Source of the DNA: Furcasterigmium furcatum
Taxonomy: Eukaryota; Ascomycota; Sordariomycetes; Glomerellales; Plectosphaerellaceae
Length of the DNA stretch: 64,000 nucleotides
Assembly: GCA_001599815.1 (NCBI GenBank)
Contig: BCIA01000001.1
Coordinates: 6,344,978 to 6,408,977 of the forward strand
Direction of reading: 5' to 3'
Shown here: positions 53,548 to 64,000 of the stretch, in pieces
How the letters are laid out: every line of letters starts with the position of its first letter
Position numbering within the stretch: the stretch's first letter is position 1
The notes under the pieces: generated by a model
What the model was told of the DNA's origin: nothing
Databases searched by the model: none
Seen by the model: only the letters and a program-made list of their open reading frames with translations
Position numbers and translations under genes: made by a program

Positions 53548-56500
53548 ATGGGGGCTACCTCTGAAAAGCCAAGCCAAGGAGGTGGGCTTGAAGAAACACA
53601 AGCGTCCGAGGACTCTGGTGCTTTGGCTGCATACATGGTAACACCAACACCAATCTAAGGAACGAGTGCAAAAACAATGGCTGATCGTGTCCGCTTTCCA
53701 GAGAGTTTTTCGCTATGGCGACAAATTTGACGCCTCGATGCAGATCGTGGCGGCTGCATGCGCCGTCGGTTCTGGTGTGGGCATGGCCATGGTCAACTTG
53801 GTCTTCGGGCAATTCATCACTGTCATCACCGGCTACACCACGGGGAATTCTACACCGGCAGAGTTTCGTCAAGACGCTGCCCGGCTTGCGTATGGCACTA
53901 CCCTTGAATTCAACTGACCGATCCCCCGCAAACACCCACTAACTTGGCAACTCATCCAGGCTCTACTTCTTCCTAATCGGCGTTGGTCGCTTTGTTGTGT
54001 CATATGGATACAGCTCCCTTTTCACGCTCTCTGCTTACCGAATCACCCGAAGCGTTCGTCGAGAATACCTCAAGGCCGGCTTGAGCCAGGACATTGCGTA
54101 CTTCGACTCCGGGGTTGGAGGCTCGATCTCGATGCAGGCAACCTCCAATGGCAAACTTGTGCAAAGCGGAATCTCGGAAAAGCTCGGTCTTGTCATTCAA
54201 GGCTTGTCGGCTTTTATCTCGGCGTTCATCCTGGCCTTCGTTACAAACTGGAAGCTGACCCTCATTACTGGATGTATCGCCCCGGCTATCATCATCGTCA
54301 CGATGATTGCCTCAACACTCGAAGCTTCCATCGAAGTCAAGATCCTGGGCTGGAATGCGCAGGCAGGTGCCTTTGCCGAAAGTATTCTTGCCAGCGCACG
54401 TACCGTCCAGGCTTTTGCTCTGCGAGCTAGGCTCGTCAAAGACCTGGATGAATACCTTTCTGAATCTGCCAAACTCGGGCGAAAGAAGAACCCGATTCTA
54501 GGACTTCTATTCTCGACGGAGTACTGCATCATGTTTGCAGGCATCGGCCTATGCTTCTGGCAAGCCATTGGAATGCTTTCGAGGGGCGAGGTTGATGAGC
54601 CTGGCGATGTCTTCACGTTCGTTCCGGCACTCCCCCGAATCCTCATCACCAGTATTTGCTAATCCCTCACAGTGTATTGATGTCAGTCATAATTGCAGCT
54701 GCTAGTCTCACCTCGATCACACCGTACCTCATCGACTTCACCCGAGCGGGAACTGCAGCTTTGGAGCTGTTCAAGCTAATCGACCGCGGGTCGCGTATCA
54801 ATCCTCTGGATCCGTCGGGGGAACAGCCCTCCGAAGTCACGGGGCACATTGTGTTCGAAGGCGTCTCGTTCAGCTATCCGATGAGACCCGATACAAAGGT
54901 GCTCGACGACTACACGCTGCATTTCCCTGCCGGCAAGACGACAGCTCTGGTCGGCGCAAGCGGCTCCGGGAAAAGTACGATCGTTGGTCTGCTGGAACGG
55001 TGGTATAACCCGGCAGCTGGATCGATCAAACTTGATGGTCGATCTATCGATACGTTAAATCTTCAGTGGCTGAGAAAGCAAGTTCGTCTCGTTCAACAGG
55101 AGCCTATCCTATTCAGCGGCTCAGTATTCGACAACATCGCCAACGGGCTTGTTGGAACTTCTTGGGAGGACGAGCCCAGAGACGCAAAGCTCGCTCGCGT
55201 GCAAGAGGCGGCAAAGGTTGCTTTTGCACACGAATTCATCACGAATCTCCCAAACGGGTACGATACCATCATCGGCGAGCGAGGCGGGCTTCTCTCAGGA
55301 GGTCAGAAACAGAGGGTTGCTATCGCTCGCAGTATCATCTCCCAACCTCGTATTCTCCTTCTGGATGAGGCCACGAGCGCACTCGACCCTCATGCCGAGC
55401 ACGTGGTTCAGCAAGCCCTCGATAACGTCTCGAAGGGCAGGACTACCATAACAATCGCGCACAAGCTGGCTACGATCCGTGATGCAGACAACATTGTCGT
55501 CATGCAGCAGGGCCGCATCATGGAGCAGGGCACCCATAGCTCGCTGATCGCTGCGAATGGCGCTTATGCTCGTCTGGTGCAAGCACAGGACCTGACCGTC
55601 TCCGAAAGAGAGTCTGATAGTGGTTCGAGCTCAGACACCGCGGCGGAGCAAGAAGAAGAGAAGCCACAGGCTCTTTCCAACGCCTTGACAAGATACTCTA
55701 CTCACACTCAAGACCGCTTGGAGTCCCTGACTGCACAAGACAGCTACGAAACGTGGAAGCCTCTCGGCTTTTTGACGACCGTTCGACGACTTTTGCAGTC
55801 CGCCCCTGAGCTCAAACTATACTTTGCGGTACTGCTTGCGGCTTGTCTTGCAGGATGTACGTCTGGACCCCTCCCCTCCCCCTTTCATCACTCTTTTACC
55901 AGCACTAAGTCTCACTGTTTTAGCCGCGGCATACCCCGGTCAGGCCATCTTGATGTCTCGCTTCATCGGAGTTTTCGAACACACCGGGTCTGAGATGCGT
56001 AAAAAGGGCAACTTCATTGCTTTGATGTTTCTCGTCATTGGAATTGGCGCTTTCTTCGTGTACTTCGCCCTTGGCTGGTGCTCTAATGTCGTGGCAACGG
56101 TATGTCTTTCATGTACTATCTTCCGGCCTCATTCCACGCTGACTAGACGCAGAGGTTCGGTCACAAACTGCGGAGCCAACTCGTCAACGACATGCTCAGA
56201 CAAGATCTCAAGTTCTTCGATCGGCCCGAGAATACGACTGGTGCTCTCACTAGCCGGACGGATTCCTATCCCCAGGCCATCTTTGAGCTCATGGGCTTCA
56301 ACATCGCTTTGATCCTCGTTGCGGTCGTCAGTGTGGTGTCTTGCAGCATCTTGGCCCTGGCATACACCTGGAGGCTCGGCGTTGTGATCGTTTTCGCTGG
56401 ACTCCCACCCATGCTGCTTGCGGGTTACGCCCGGATCAGAATGGACTCAGCGATGGACATGAAAATCTCCAAACGCTTTTCAGCGAGCGCTTCTATTGCG

Positions 56501-57832
56501 TCCGAGGCAATTACAGCCATTCGTACCGTTTCTTCCCTGTCGATTGAGAAGTCAGTGCTGGAGAAGTACACCAACGAGCTGGACCAGGCCAACGTGGACT
56601 CGCGCAAAGCCATTCTTTTGATCATGATTCCGTTCGCTTTCACGCAGAGCGTCGAGTACTGGTTCATGGCTTTGGGTTTCTGGTGCGTTATCACCATGTC
56701 TTCTCCTGGTTTCTCTACCCCCGCTAACCTGAGTGACGCGCAGGTATGGCTGTCGGTTGGTCTCGATTGGGGACATCACCATGGTCAACTTCTTCATCGC
56801 CTTTCTGGCAGTGTTCTTCTCCGGACAACAGGCATCTGTTCTCTTCGGCTTTTCGAGTAGTAAGTCTCTCGCAGACCCTTCCCAATATCCAGCTCTAATG
56901 TCATCTAGGCATGACGAAAGCAGTTAATGCTGCTAACTACATGTTCTGGATTTCCCAGCTGGAGCCATCGATCAGGGAAACCCCAGAGAACCGCGACTGT
57001 GGTCCCTCAGGCTATACATCGGCCGAGTTGGACCATATCCAGTTTTCCTACCCTCTGAGACCCCAGGTTAAGGTTCTCCGAGGGGTCAATCTTTCGGTAA
57101 GCTCGTCCGTGGCATTTGTTTGCCTGCTTGTGCCATTTGCTAAATATTATCATGTAGATACGCCAAGGACAATTCGTGGCTTTTGTCGGTGCCTCTGGGT
57201 GTGGCAAGAGCACGATGATCGCCATCCTCGAGAGGTTCTATGATCCGGTCGCGGGCCACTTGAAGATTGACGGCACGCCCGTCGACAAAATGAACCCTTG
57301 GCTGTTCCGCAAAGACATTGCACTTGTCCAACAAGAGCCTGTTCTTTACCCCGGCACCATCCGGAACAACATATCTATGGGTGTTCCCGCGGAGAATGCT
57401 GCGGCCATGACTGAAGCAGACATCATCGACGCCTGTCGCTCGGCGAATGCATGGGATTTCATCAGTTCCCTCCCCGAGGGCTTGGATACCCAGTGCGGCG
57501 CCAACGGCACGCAGCTTTCCGGCGGCCAACGCCAGCGCATCGCCATCGCTCGAGCCCTGATCCGCAATCCCAGGGTCCTGCTTCTTGACGAAGCCACCAG
57601 TGCCCTCGATACGCAGTCCGAACGGGTGGTGCAAGAGGCCCTCAACAATGCCGCCTCATCAGGAGAACGGATCACGATAGCCGTGGCCCACCGCCTGTCC
57701 ACGATCAGGCACGCTGATGTTATCTGCGTTTACCACGGTGGCCGTATTGTGGATCATGGCACACATGAGCAGCTTCTCGTCAAGTCCGAGCTCTACAAGA
57801 AGATGTGCGAAGCGCAGAGTCTGGGCACATGA
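53548..57832 (+). CDS. Full-size ABC-B (MDR/P-glycoprotein type) exporter
   Basis: An ATP-driven exporter with TMD-NBD-TMD-NBD order, 1267 residues, probably in the plasma membrane. Nine exons: 53548-53637, 53702-53889, 53960-54616, 54673-55856, 55924-56099, 56153-56682, 56744-56859, 56909-57096 and 57158-57832. NBD1 has Walker A GASGSGKST at about 406, Q-loop VQQEPILF, signature LSGGQKQR and Walker B ILLLDEATSALD; NBD2 has GASGCGKST at about 1054, LSGGQRQR and VLLLDEATSALD. H-loops are in TIAHKLATI and AVAHRLSTI. Both ATP sites look complete. The linker is acidic and serine-rich. Convergent with a UDP-glycosyltransferase 371 bp away, it may export glycosides or a toxic aglycone; homologues also give azole tolerance or secrete metabolites. 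Confidence 0.94.
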
Positions 57833-58203
57833 AGGCAGCGGACGCTGCCCGCAAGATATAGATTCATATAGACCGTTTTTACTTAGTAGATCTCAAACCT
57901 AATACACTCCTTTGTAACCAATTGTTAGAACCTGGCTAGGCTTTTGCAGCATGAGGAATCGTGAAGGTTGGCACTTAACACGCTGTCCTCATGGTAGGGA
58001 GCACTCATGTTCATCAACTCTTGATATTTGGTACCTTTGACCAACTCGCAAACATGTGAAAGGTGGCGTTTGATTCTCTGAATAATCCGTTTAAGTGCAA
58101 TATTTCTACAATCAGAGGATAGGGGGAAATGACCGAGATCGAAATCGTGCAGATTATTCGTGCGCAACGTGGTAACAATCAGGAACAGCTATCCGTGTAT
58201 TGG
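57833..58203. other. Convergent 3' intergenic region
   Basis: 371 bp between two converging stop codons, AT-rich, with no gene seen. Confidence 0.5.
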
Positions 58204-60960
58204 TTAGGGTCCCGGCGCCGCAAATCGTTGATGTATCTTCCGGAAGCGTTGAGACGCGGTCTCAACCTCTTCCACAGTCAGTCTAGATGAGACCAAAGGC
58301 AGCAGCGAGCCCCGTCTTTGATCTACCAGGGAAATGATCTCACCGCGGTGTGTTTTCTTGATATGACGATAGGCACCTTGAGCTGGGTATGCGAACACTC
58401 CGGAAATCGCTGCGACGTCTTAGCTGAAGGCGTTCTTCATGTGAATAAGAGCTCGTTGCTCAATGCTTACCACTTCCAGGTTTCGTGATGGCACAGAGTG
58501 CCCCTCTGCCTGCGCCTTTGAGTAGCCCGCGTACACCGTCGGATCGGGCGCCTGCCACTGGTTTCAAGACAATGCCAGTGACGGCCTCGTAGATTTCTCT
58601 TCGAAAATTCTGTATCCGAGTCAGCATCTATCTGCGTCCGCCACGGTTTGTACGCGTTTTTATTCACCTCGCCAGCCGCAGCACACCCGCTCCTCCAGCT
58701 ATGAATTTCGAGGGGGTCGCTGACCTCGTCTCCCAAGACTGAGGGGAAGTTCCGGAAGCCCTCCGTAAATGCCAGAGGAACATGGACGAAGAAACCTTTG
58801 ACCAAGGCGCTCCCGGAACCTTGCAACCCTTGTCCGATCGTCGATAGGAAAGCTCTGGTGGCAACGCGCGTACTAGTGGAAGACTTGTGAGCGCGCTTGA
58901 AAGCTCCGGGCGACTCAACAAGGCCTTCGCCAATGGACATGTAGAATTCGGTGAAAGTGTCGATAGCTGATGATAGTACAGCAGTAAATGGATCCCATCG
59001 TTGAGAATCCATTAAGTACTCTTTCGATCGAAGCCTTTGATAGCCGATGATTCGGTCAGTGGTTTAGGACAGCAGTGGTAAAGTGTCAATCGAGTTAGGA
59101 GGCACTTACGGTCGGACTCTATCTCTGGTAAGCTGGCCAGTCGCGAGTAGAGCACTGACTGCCTCATTGGAGAGATTGATTGTTCGACGATCATCGGCAC
59201 GACCGATCTGATATTGCCATCTTGCTACATGCGCCGGCAAGAGTCCACAGATCAAATCCTTGGTTGGCAAGTGCCGATGGAACGATTCGACGGCGCCGTC
59301 GACACCGCATTCTTGTTGCATCTGATTAGATATGACAGCAGCACAGCTTTTTGCCTCTGATGTGAGGCAAAACCGAATCGCAGATGTGAGGTTGTCGACG
59401 TTGAGGCTCTTGTAGGGAATCGGCTCCGGGCCAGCGCCCTTTGTCGCGACCACGGAACCCCAGAAGTGCTGGCTGTGGGATGTGTTGTTCGGTTAGCGGC
59501 ATCCTCGCGAAGCTAGGTGTCATTGGAGTATACTGACTCTCCGAAGAACGGAATGATAATGGAAGGGCGAGCGTTCAGCAGTCCGCAAGCCGTAGTCCCA
59601 GCCCCTCCGTGATGGGCCACGGCAGCCACACGCTTGAAAAGCCACTCTGCAAGCAGTGATTAGTTTGCCTCTCGCAAACTCGCAAAGTAACAGGGAATAT
59701 CGCAAACCGTGAGGACAGTCGTCCAGGTAGAGCACATCCTTCGTGTAAGGGCTGCAACCCCCGAGCTTGCTCCATCCCCGAGAAATGATAACCCTGACGC
59801 CAGTAGCCCGGCATGAGTCTAAAATTATCTGTGTAAGCTCTTGTGAGTTCTCCGCCACGATGCTGCCGAAGCCGATGTAAATCGGCGTGGTTCCCGTACG
59901 GAGAAAGTCGACGAGGTGTTGAGGCGGGTCGTAAGCTGGTTCGGAACGCATGAAGAAGCCGCAAACATCTTAGGGACAAGGTTAGTATCAGCAGCTCCGA
60001 GGTTTCAAGAAACACTTGGGTCTTACCGATGTTGGCTCGCCAGTCATCTGGCCGAGGCACGAGTGCCGGCGACCAACAGTACGTGAACGGCGGCTGGACA
60101 ACGTCGAGCAGCTCGCTGCCAATACTCTCGGGCAAGTTCTCGAGGCGAAGCTCGCGGCGTCTCCACCGGTTTATCACGTCGCCCAGCCTTTATCGTTCAC
60201 CGGTATCATTAGCAGGAAGATCATGAGAAAGGCTGCGCGACAGCCAGACTCACCCTTGCCAAGTCAGGTAATCGATCATCGAGTAGCTCCAGTAATTACC
60301 CGAACTCTCCTTGTTGGCTGCCACCGGCGTACCCTGCGCCTCGCTGGTAAAGGGGTGCGGGAACGCTCGTGTCGGGGTCCAAGGCATCGTGAACATCAAA
60401 TGAACCGGGATTCCCAGTGCCTGGCCGCAGTGAACGTGTGCGAACCCTGGAGGGTTGCTGATAATCGCGTCGGCGACGAACGATTCCCCAGATTGGGGGT
60501 CTGCTTCGATGCATGATCGCCATAGCCCCGTGAGCATTTCGTCAACCATCTTGCGTTTCCCCCGCAGCTCACCGCTCCGCAGGCTTTTCATTGATGGCAT
60601 GAGACCCGGATGTTTGACCATGTACTTGGTACGATGTGAGTTTGATGTGCTCGAGCTCTCGCACCCACTCCGCCAAAGCAAAGAGAAGGGGCCACTGACC
60701 GACATGAGATATTGGGGGTCTCCTCCAATGGGATAAAATTCTAGCCCAGATTGCCTCACAAACACGGCGAAACATCCATGAGTTGCCAGCCTCACACGGT
60801 GACCTCGGCGCTGCAAGGCTTTCCCAAGCGCTACGAACGGCTGGACGTCACCTTGGGGGAAGATTCACGTCAGTCTGAACAGGGGAAATCCAGAGACAAG
60901 GTGACAGCTCTCACCTCGGCTGCCGACAACTTGGATGACAATATTCATCGTGGGGGCCAT
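58204..60960 (-). CDS. UDP-glycosyltransferase, sterol 3-beta-glucosyltransferase-like, with VPS13-like C-terminal extension
   Basis: Transfers a sugar from UDP-sugar to a lipophilic acceptor. Ten exons: 60960-60915, 60851-60700, 60624-60254, 60187-60027, 59968-59708, 59646-59538, 59472-59110, 59034-58668, 58609-58471 and 58409-58204, giving 724 residues from MAPTMN; an in-frame ATG at 61032 would add 24. The N-terminal half has IVIQVVGSRGDVQPFVALG and HCGQALGIPVHLMFTMPWT; the donor half has IYIGFGSIV and the signature AVAHHGGAGTT. The PH and GRAM domains of Atg26 enzymes are absent. From about residue 490 a long extension contains LKPVAGARSDGVRGLLKGAGRG and ITKPGSAISG, which resembles VPS13-type lipid-contact sequence. 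The acceptor may be a sterol, sphingoid or xenobiotic. Position beside an ABC exporter suggests glycosylation followed by export. Confidence 0.9.
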
Positions 60961-61032
60961 TTGTGACGAGCGCTGTTCGTGGGCGGCGAGAGAATGCTCT
61001 GCCTGAATCGAGGTCTGTTGGGTGGGTAGCAT

Positions 61033-61493
61033 CCGTCTGCCGGTGTTGGTTTCTCCTCTGCGGCCTCGCTCATGAACTTTAGGCGCCCTGCAGAAAGCAC
61101 AGCAATCAAAGCAGGAGAAATTCGGGGCGTTAATCGACGTCAAGTAGGTACAAGCACCGCGTGTCAGGGCAGTCTGGCCGATCGGAGCTCTCGGCTTCAC
61201 CGCAGCCAGACCCGGCACGAGTCATTGTCGGATTTCAACGAGGCCCCGCGGGGTTTCGGAGGGTGGCCTGCCCACCGAAAGTCCGTCGTTGATCCCTTCC
61301 GTATCAAGTCTCTCCTGATGCCGCCCAACTTACTTCCCCCGTCCACCTCGACTTGCACGGCATCAGATGTTTTTGCGTCGACTCTATTTCCACCAGTGTT
61401 TACTCTGTCTTCGATCTAGCACCATATCAACCTGTTGGCCTCACTGTTATACGACGCCTTTGGACATTGAACAAACCCAGATCTCAAGGAGAC
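61033..61493. promoter_or_regulatory. Divergent promoter, UGT / right Zn2Cys6 factor
   Basis: About 460-530 bp depending on the UGT start used. The UGT-proximal part has a second ATG frame (61073) discussed in findings. No named site. Confidence 0.45.
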
Positions 61494-64000
61494 ATGTCCC
61501 AGCCAGATACCCCTGTCAGTGCAGATCCGACGGTGCTGAGGACGACGATGCCTGCGCGTAAAGCTGTACGTCGCGTTTTTACGGATACAATCGGTCCTCA
61601 TGATGCTAATCAACTCTTCGCAACGCCATTAGTGCGATAACTGCGCCCGAAGAAAGGTGAGGAGGTTCCCACTTGTGCGAAGGACCAAACTGACTGGCCG
61701 ACAATAGATTCGCTGCAACAGGACTGATCCGTGTGCCCAATGTGTACGCCTTCATATCACCTGTAATTTCTCCCCCAGGGCCCGGAGACAGAATCGGCCA
61801 AGGGCCAGTGCCGCAAATCAGGTGTAAGTGTCCGAGACGCCGTGGGAGCCAGTACCCAAGGCTGACAGAATCGGGCCATAACAGCGCAGGGAAGATGTCC
61901 TCCATTGACGAACGCCTGAGCAATATCGACCGCATTGTCCAAGGTCTAGTCGGAGGCCCAAGCGTACAGGCAAAGGTCGAAGACTACCTCGCGCGTTGCC
62001 AGAACACGTCGCGCTCCACTGACTGCGAAACGACCAGCCAAACCGTCCATCACAGTCAGGCTCCAACTCCCTCGAGCTCGCAAAGCGACCATCCGCAAGA
62101 GAATCCCTGGATTGACGTGGTAGACAGTCCAAATGACGGGCTCGGGGACTCAGATGAAGATTCGGACACTGAGTACGACGACGGCGGGATTGACGCGGAA
62201 GGCCTTTCTTCATTGACCGCGCATTCAACGTTCGCCGCGGGCTTATTGCAAGGTATGATTGCCAAGAGTGAGGCCTCTGATATCAACAGTGACACCCATA
62301 ATCTTGTCAACGATCTCAACCACACGATTGAGACAGCCAAGAGTCATCGCCGATCGCCGAGGAACAGACAGGCCACACGCATCGCGGCTCAGCCGACCGC
62401 TCGTCCGGGAAGAAAGATGATTCCGCTTAAGGTGGCACTTGGAATCATCAAGGAGGCTCGACGTATGTGACCATTCGCCATGTGTACCGTTAGAGCACCC
62501 GAACAATGGCTAACATGCAGCCGGACGCAGTGGAGGACAGTCCCGGCGTACAGTTTCTCGCCAAGCTGCTGCCCTCGGCAGGCCTAACGGACTTCTGCTT
62601 GGACGTCTACTTCGATACCGAATGTGACGAGTCCAGCTTTATCATTCTCAATTTCATGCTCTTTTGTACGTATTCCACGATCTCCCGCATGGTGGGAAAC
62701 ATACTCACCTAGGGTATAGTCCTGCCCCAAGAGTCGGCATTCATGATCAGAAGACCCAGCCGCTACAACACGGAAGATTTCAGCCGATATCGCGACTTCT
62801 GCGGGTCAAATATCGAAAGAACCTTGACACAACTGCCATTGTTCGGCCCCTTGACGCACAGGATGTCCTTGGCTCTTGTTCTCGGAGTAAGAGTTCTGTC
62901 CGGGGTGAAACAAACTTTACGAGAGGCTTTTGCTAATACATCTAATTAGGCTATGTACTCGATGGAACAGTCGAGACCTTCTATCGCCTGGACCCTAACC
63001 GTCGCTGCAAGAGAGACATGCCAGTCGCTGGGTTACCACAAGGCCGGACGAGGATCAGACGGCATCTCGAATGAGCCTAACCATTTGGGCCTTTTGTTTT
63101 GGCTCGTCTATGTGCTGGAAAAAACACTGAGTTTGCGGTTGGGTCGGACTTCGACCATCACAGAGGAGGACGTCACTGTCCCTCACCCTGGCGGAACGCA
63201 CCCGTCGTGCCCGCTTTCCTTCTATCTCCAGCTTCAGGTCCGGCTGGCAAGAGTGGCGGGAATGGTATACACTGACTTATACTCTGCACATTCCTTGACG
63301 GTTCCCGAGCATTCGAGGCGAACGAGGATTCAAAAACTGTCCCACGAGGTCTTGATCATTCAAGAGGCTTCATTGGCCAACCACGTGAGTACTTGGTGCT
63401 CCCAAAAGAATCGCTCCCAGCATTGTTTGTGCTAAATCAAAACGAATGCTGATAAGACTTGTTCTCAACAGATAAGTTCTCGCCAACTTGAATACTACGA
63501 CAAGTTCAGGCCCTGGCTTCAATTCATTGCCGACTCGGATGAAGTCTTGCAAGTCTCCTTGTTAGCCCTCATCCACCGAGCTTCTCCCCCTACGTCAACT
63601 ACCTTCACAGACCAATGCCTTGCCTACTCCAGGGCAGCTTTAACGCGCCACAACAGTGTCGACAAGACTAAGCCACCGGTTTTATTCAGTTACATGAGCT
63701 GGTACGTTCCCCGGGCAATGCTGCGGCTGTCGGATGATCAGCAGCAGCCCCTGCAATTCTTGGAGGGCAGATCACTAATATCGCCGGTGTGCTCAGGACT
63801 CTCCTTTTTCTGCCCTTCGTACCTTTTTTTGTTCTGTTCTGCGAGGTAATCGAGAAAGGTAATCGGGATGATCTGAGGTGTATGGAGACCTTTGTCCAAT
63901 CCATCGGGGCAGCCTCGAGCAACTCTGGCCTCGCGCGCTACCATCGCCTGTTCCTGGCTTTCTTCAACGCCGCGCAGAATTTCATGGATAGCAAGGATGC
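61494..64000 (+). CDS. Zn2Cys6 transcription factor flanking the ABC/UGT pair (right), truncated by window end
   Basis: Exons 61494-61565, 61633-61656, 61708-61823, 61885-62462, 62531-62665, 62720-62886, 62950-63384, 63472-63701 and 63797 to beyond 64000; at least 653 residues. The zinc cluster is split by an intron after the 24-nt exon CDNCARRK and continues IRCNRTDPCAQCVRLHITC. A linker follows (SSIDERLSNIDRIVQGL) and an acidic stretch DSDEDSDTEYDDGG. The regulatory domain has VALGIIKEARR, AWTLTVAARETCQSLGYHK, LLFWLVYVLEKTLSLRLGRTS and FLPFVPFFVLFCEVIEKG. The exon 4-5 acceptor at 62530 (branch GCTAAC 20 nt before) keeps the frame; the CAG ten bases earlier would not. It is divergent from the UGT and similar in plan to the factor at 50335. 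Confidence 0.87.

Noticed and set aside
62462..62531. Apparent one-base frameshift in the right-hand Zn2Cys6 gene
   Set aside because: It disappears when the acceptor at 62530 is used, with the GCTAAC branch site at a normal distance.
1..64000. CRISPR array, bacterial operon or phage signals
   Set aside because: Spliced eukaryotic genes throughout; no regular spaced repeats.

Overview
The window is nuclear DNA of a filamentous ascomycete, most likely a Sordariomycete. Genes carry short GT-AG introns of about 50-130 nt, often with a CTAAC or CTGAC branch site shortly before the acceptor. Zn2Cys6 regulators are abundant, coding exons are GC-rich, and housekeeping genes such as GCN5, RAD1, OST5 and CDC26 are recognisable. 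I joined exons by hand from splice motifs, phase and protein-family continuity; no database search was run. Twenty-two protein genes are supported, plus one intron-containing tRNA-His gene.

Layout. (1) 1.6-9.0 kb: an aromatic-catabolism cluster with an intradiol ring-cleavage dioxygenase, a family III CoA-transferase, an alpha/beta hydrolase, a small NTF2/SnoaL-like protein and a 2,3-dihydroxybenzoate decarboxylase. The logical route is decarboxylation to a diphenol, ring cleavage, then hydrolysis and CoA activation. (2) 9.2-16.6 kb: a Zn2Cys6 regulator, a divergent sugar-porter MFS protein and an intracellular-type GH51 alpha-L-arabinofuranosidase. A rare 14-bp motif occurs four times, twice between regulator and transporter and twice upstream of GH51, so the three look like one regulon. 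(3) 16.6-31.1 kb: accessory DNA with an allantoate-permease-like MFS gene, a divergent Zn2Cys6/DHA2 drug-efflux pair, a small secreted cysteine-rich protein, a lone Zn2Cys6 gene and several repeats.

(4) 31-48 kb: a conserved core with tRNA-His(GTG), a CDC26-like APC/C subunit, a large disordered conserved protein, a 74-residue protein, RAD1 (9-1-1 clamp), OST5 (oligosaccharyltransferase), GCN5 (histone acetyltransferase) and another conserved protein. Gene-poor gaps of 1-3 kb lie between them.

(5) 48-64 kb: an accessory block holding a MITE-like element and then a probable glycoconjugate or detoxification cluster. A full-size ABC-B exporter lies tail-to-tail with a sterol-glucosyltransferase-like UDP-glycosyltransferase, which has a long C-terminal extension with VPS13-like motifs. 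Two Zn2Cys6 regulators of the same architecture flank the pair, each transcribed away from the neighbouring enzyme gene; the right-hand one runs off the window end.
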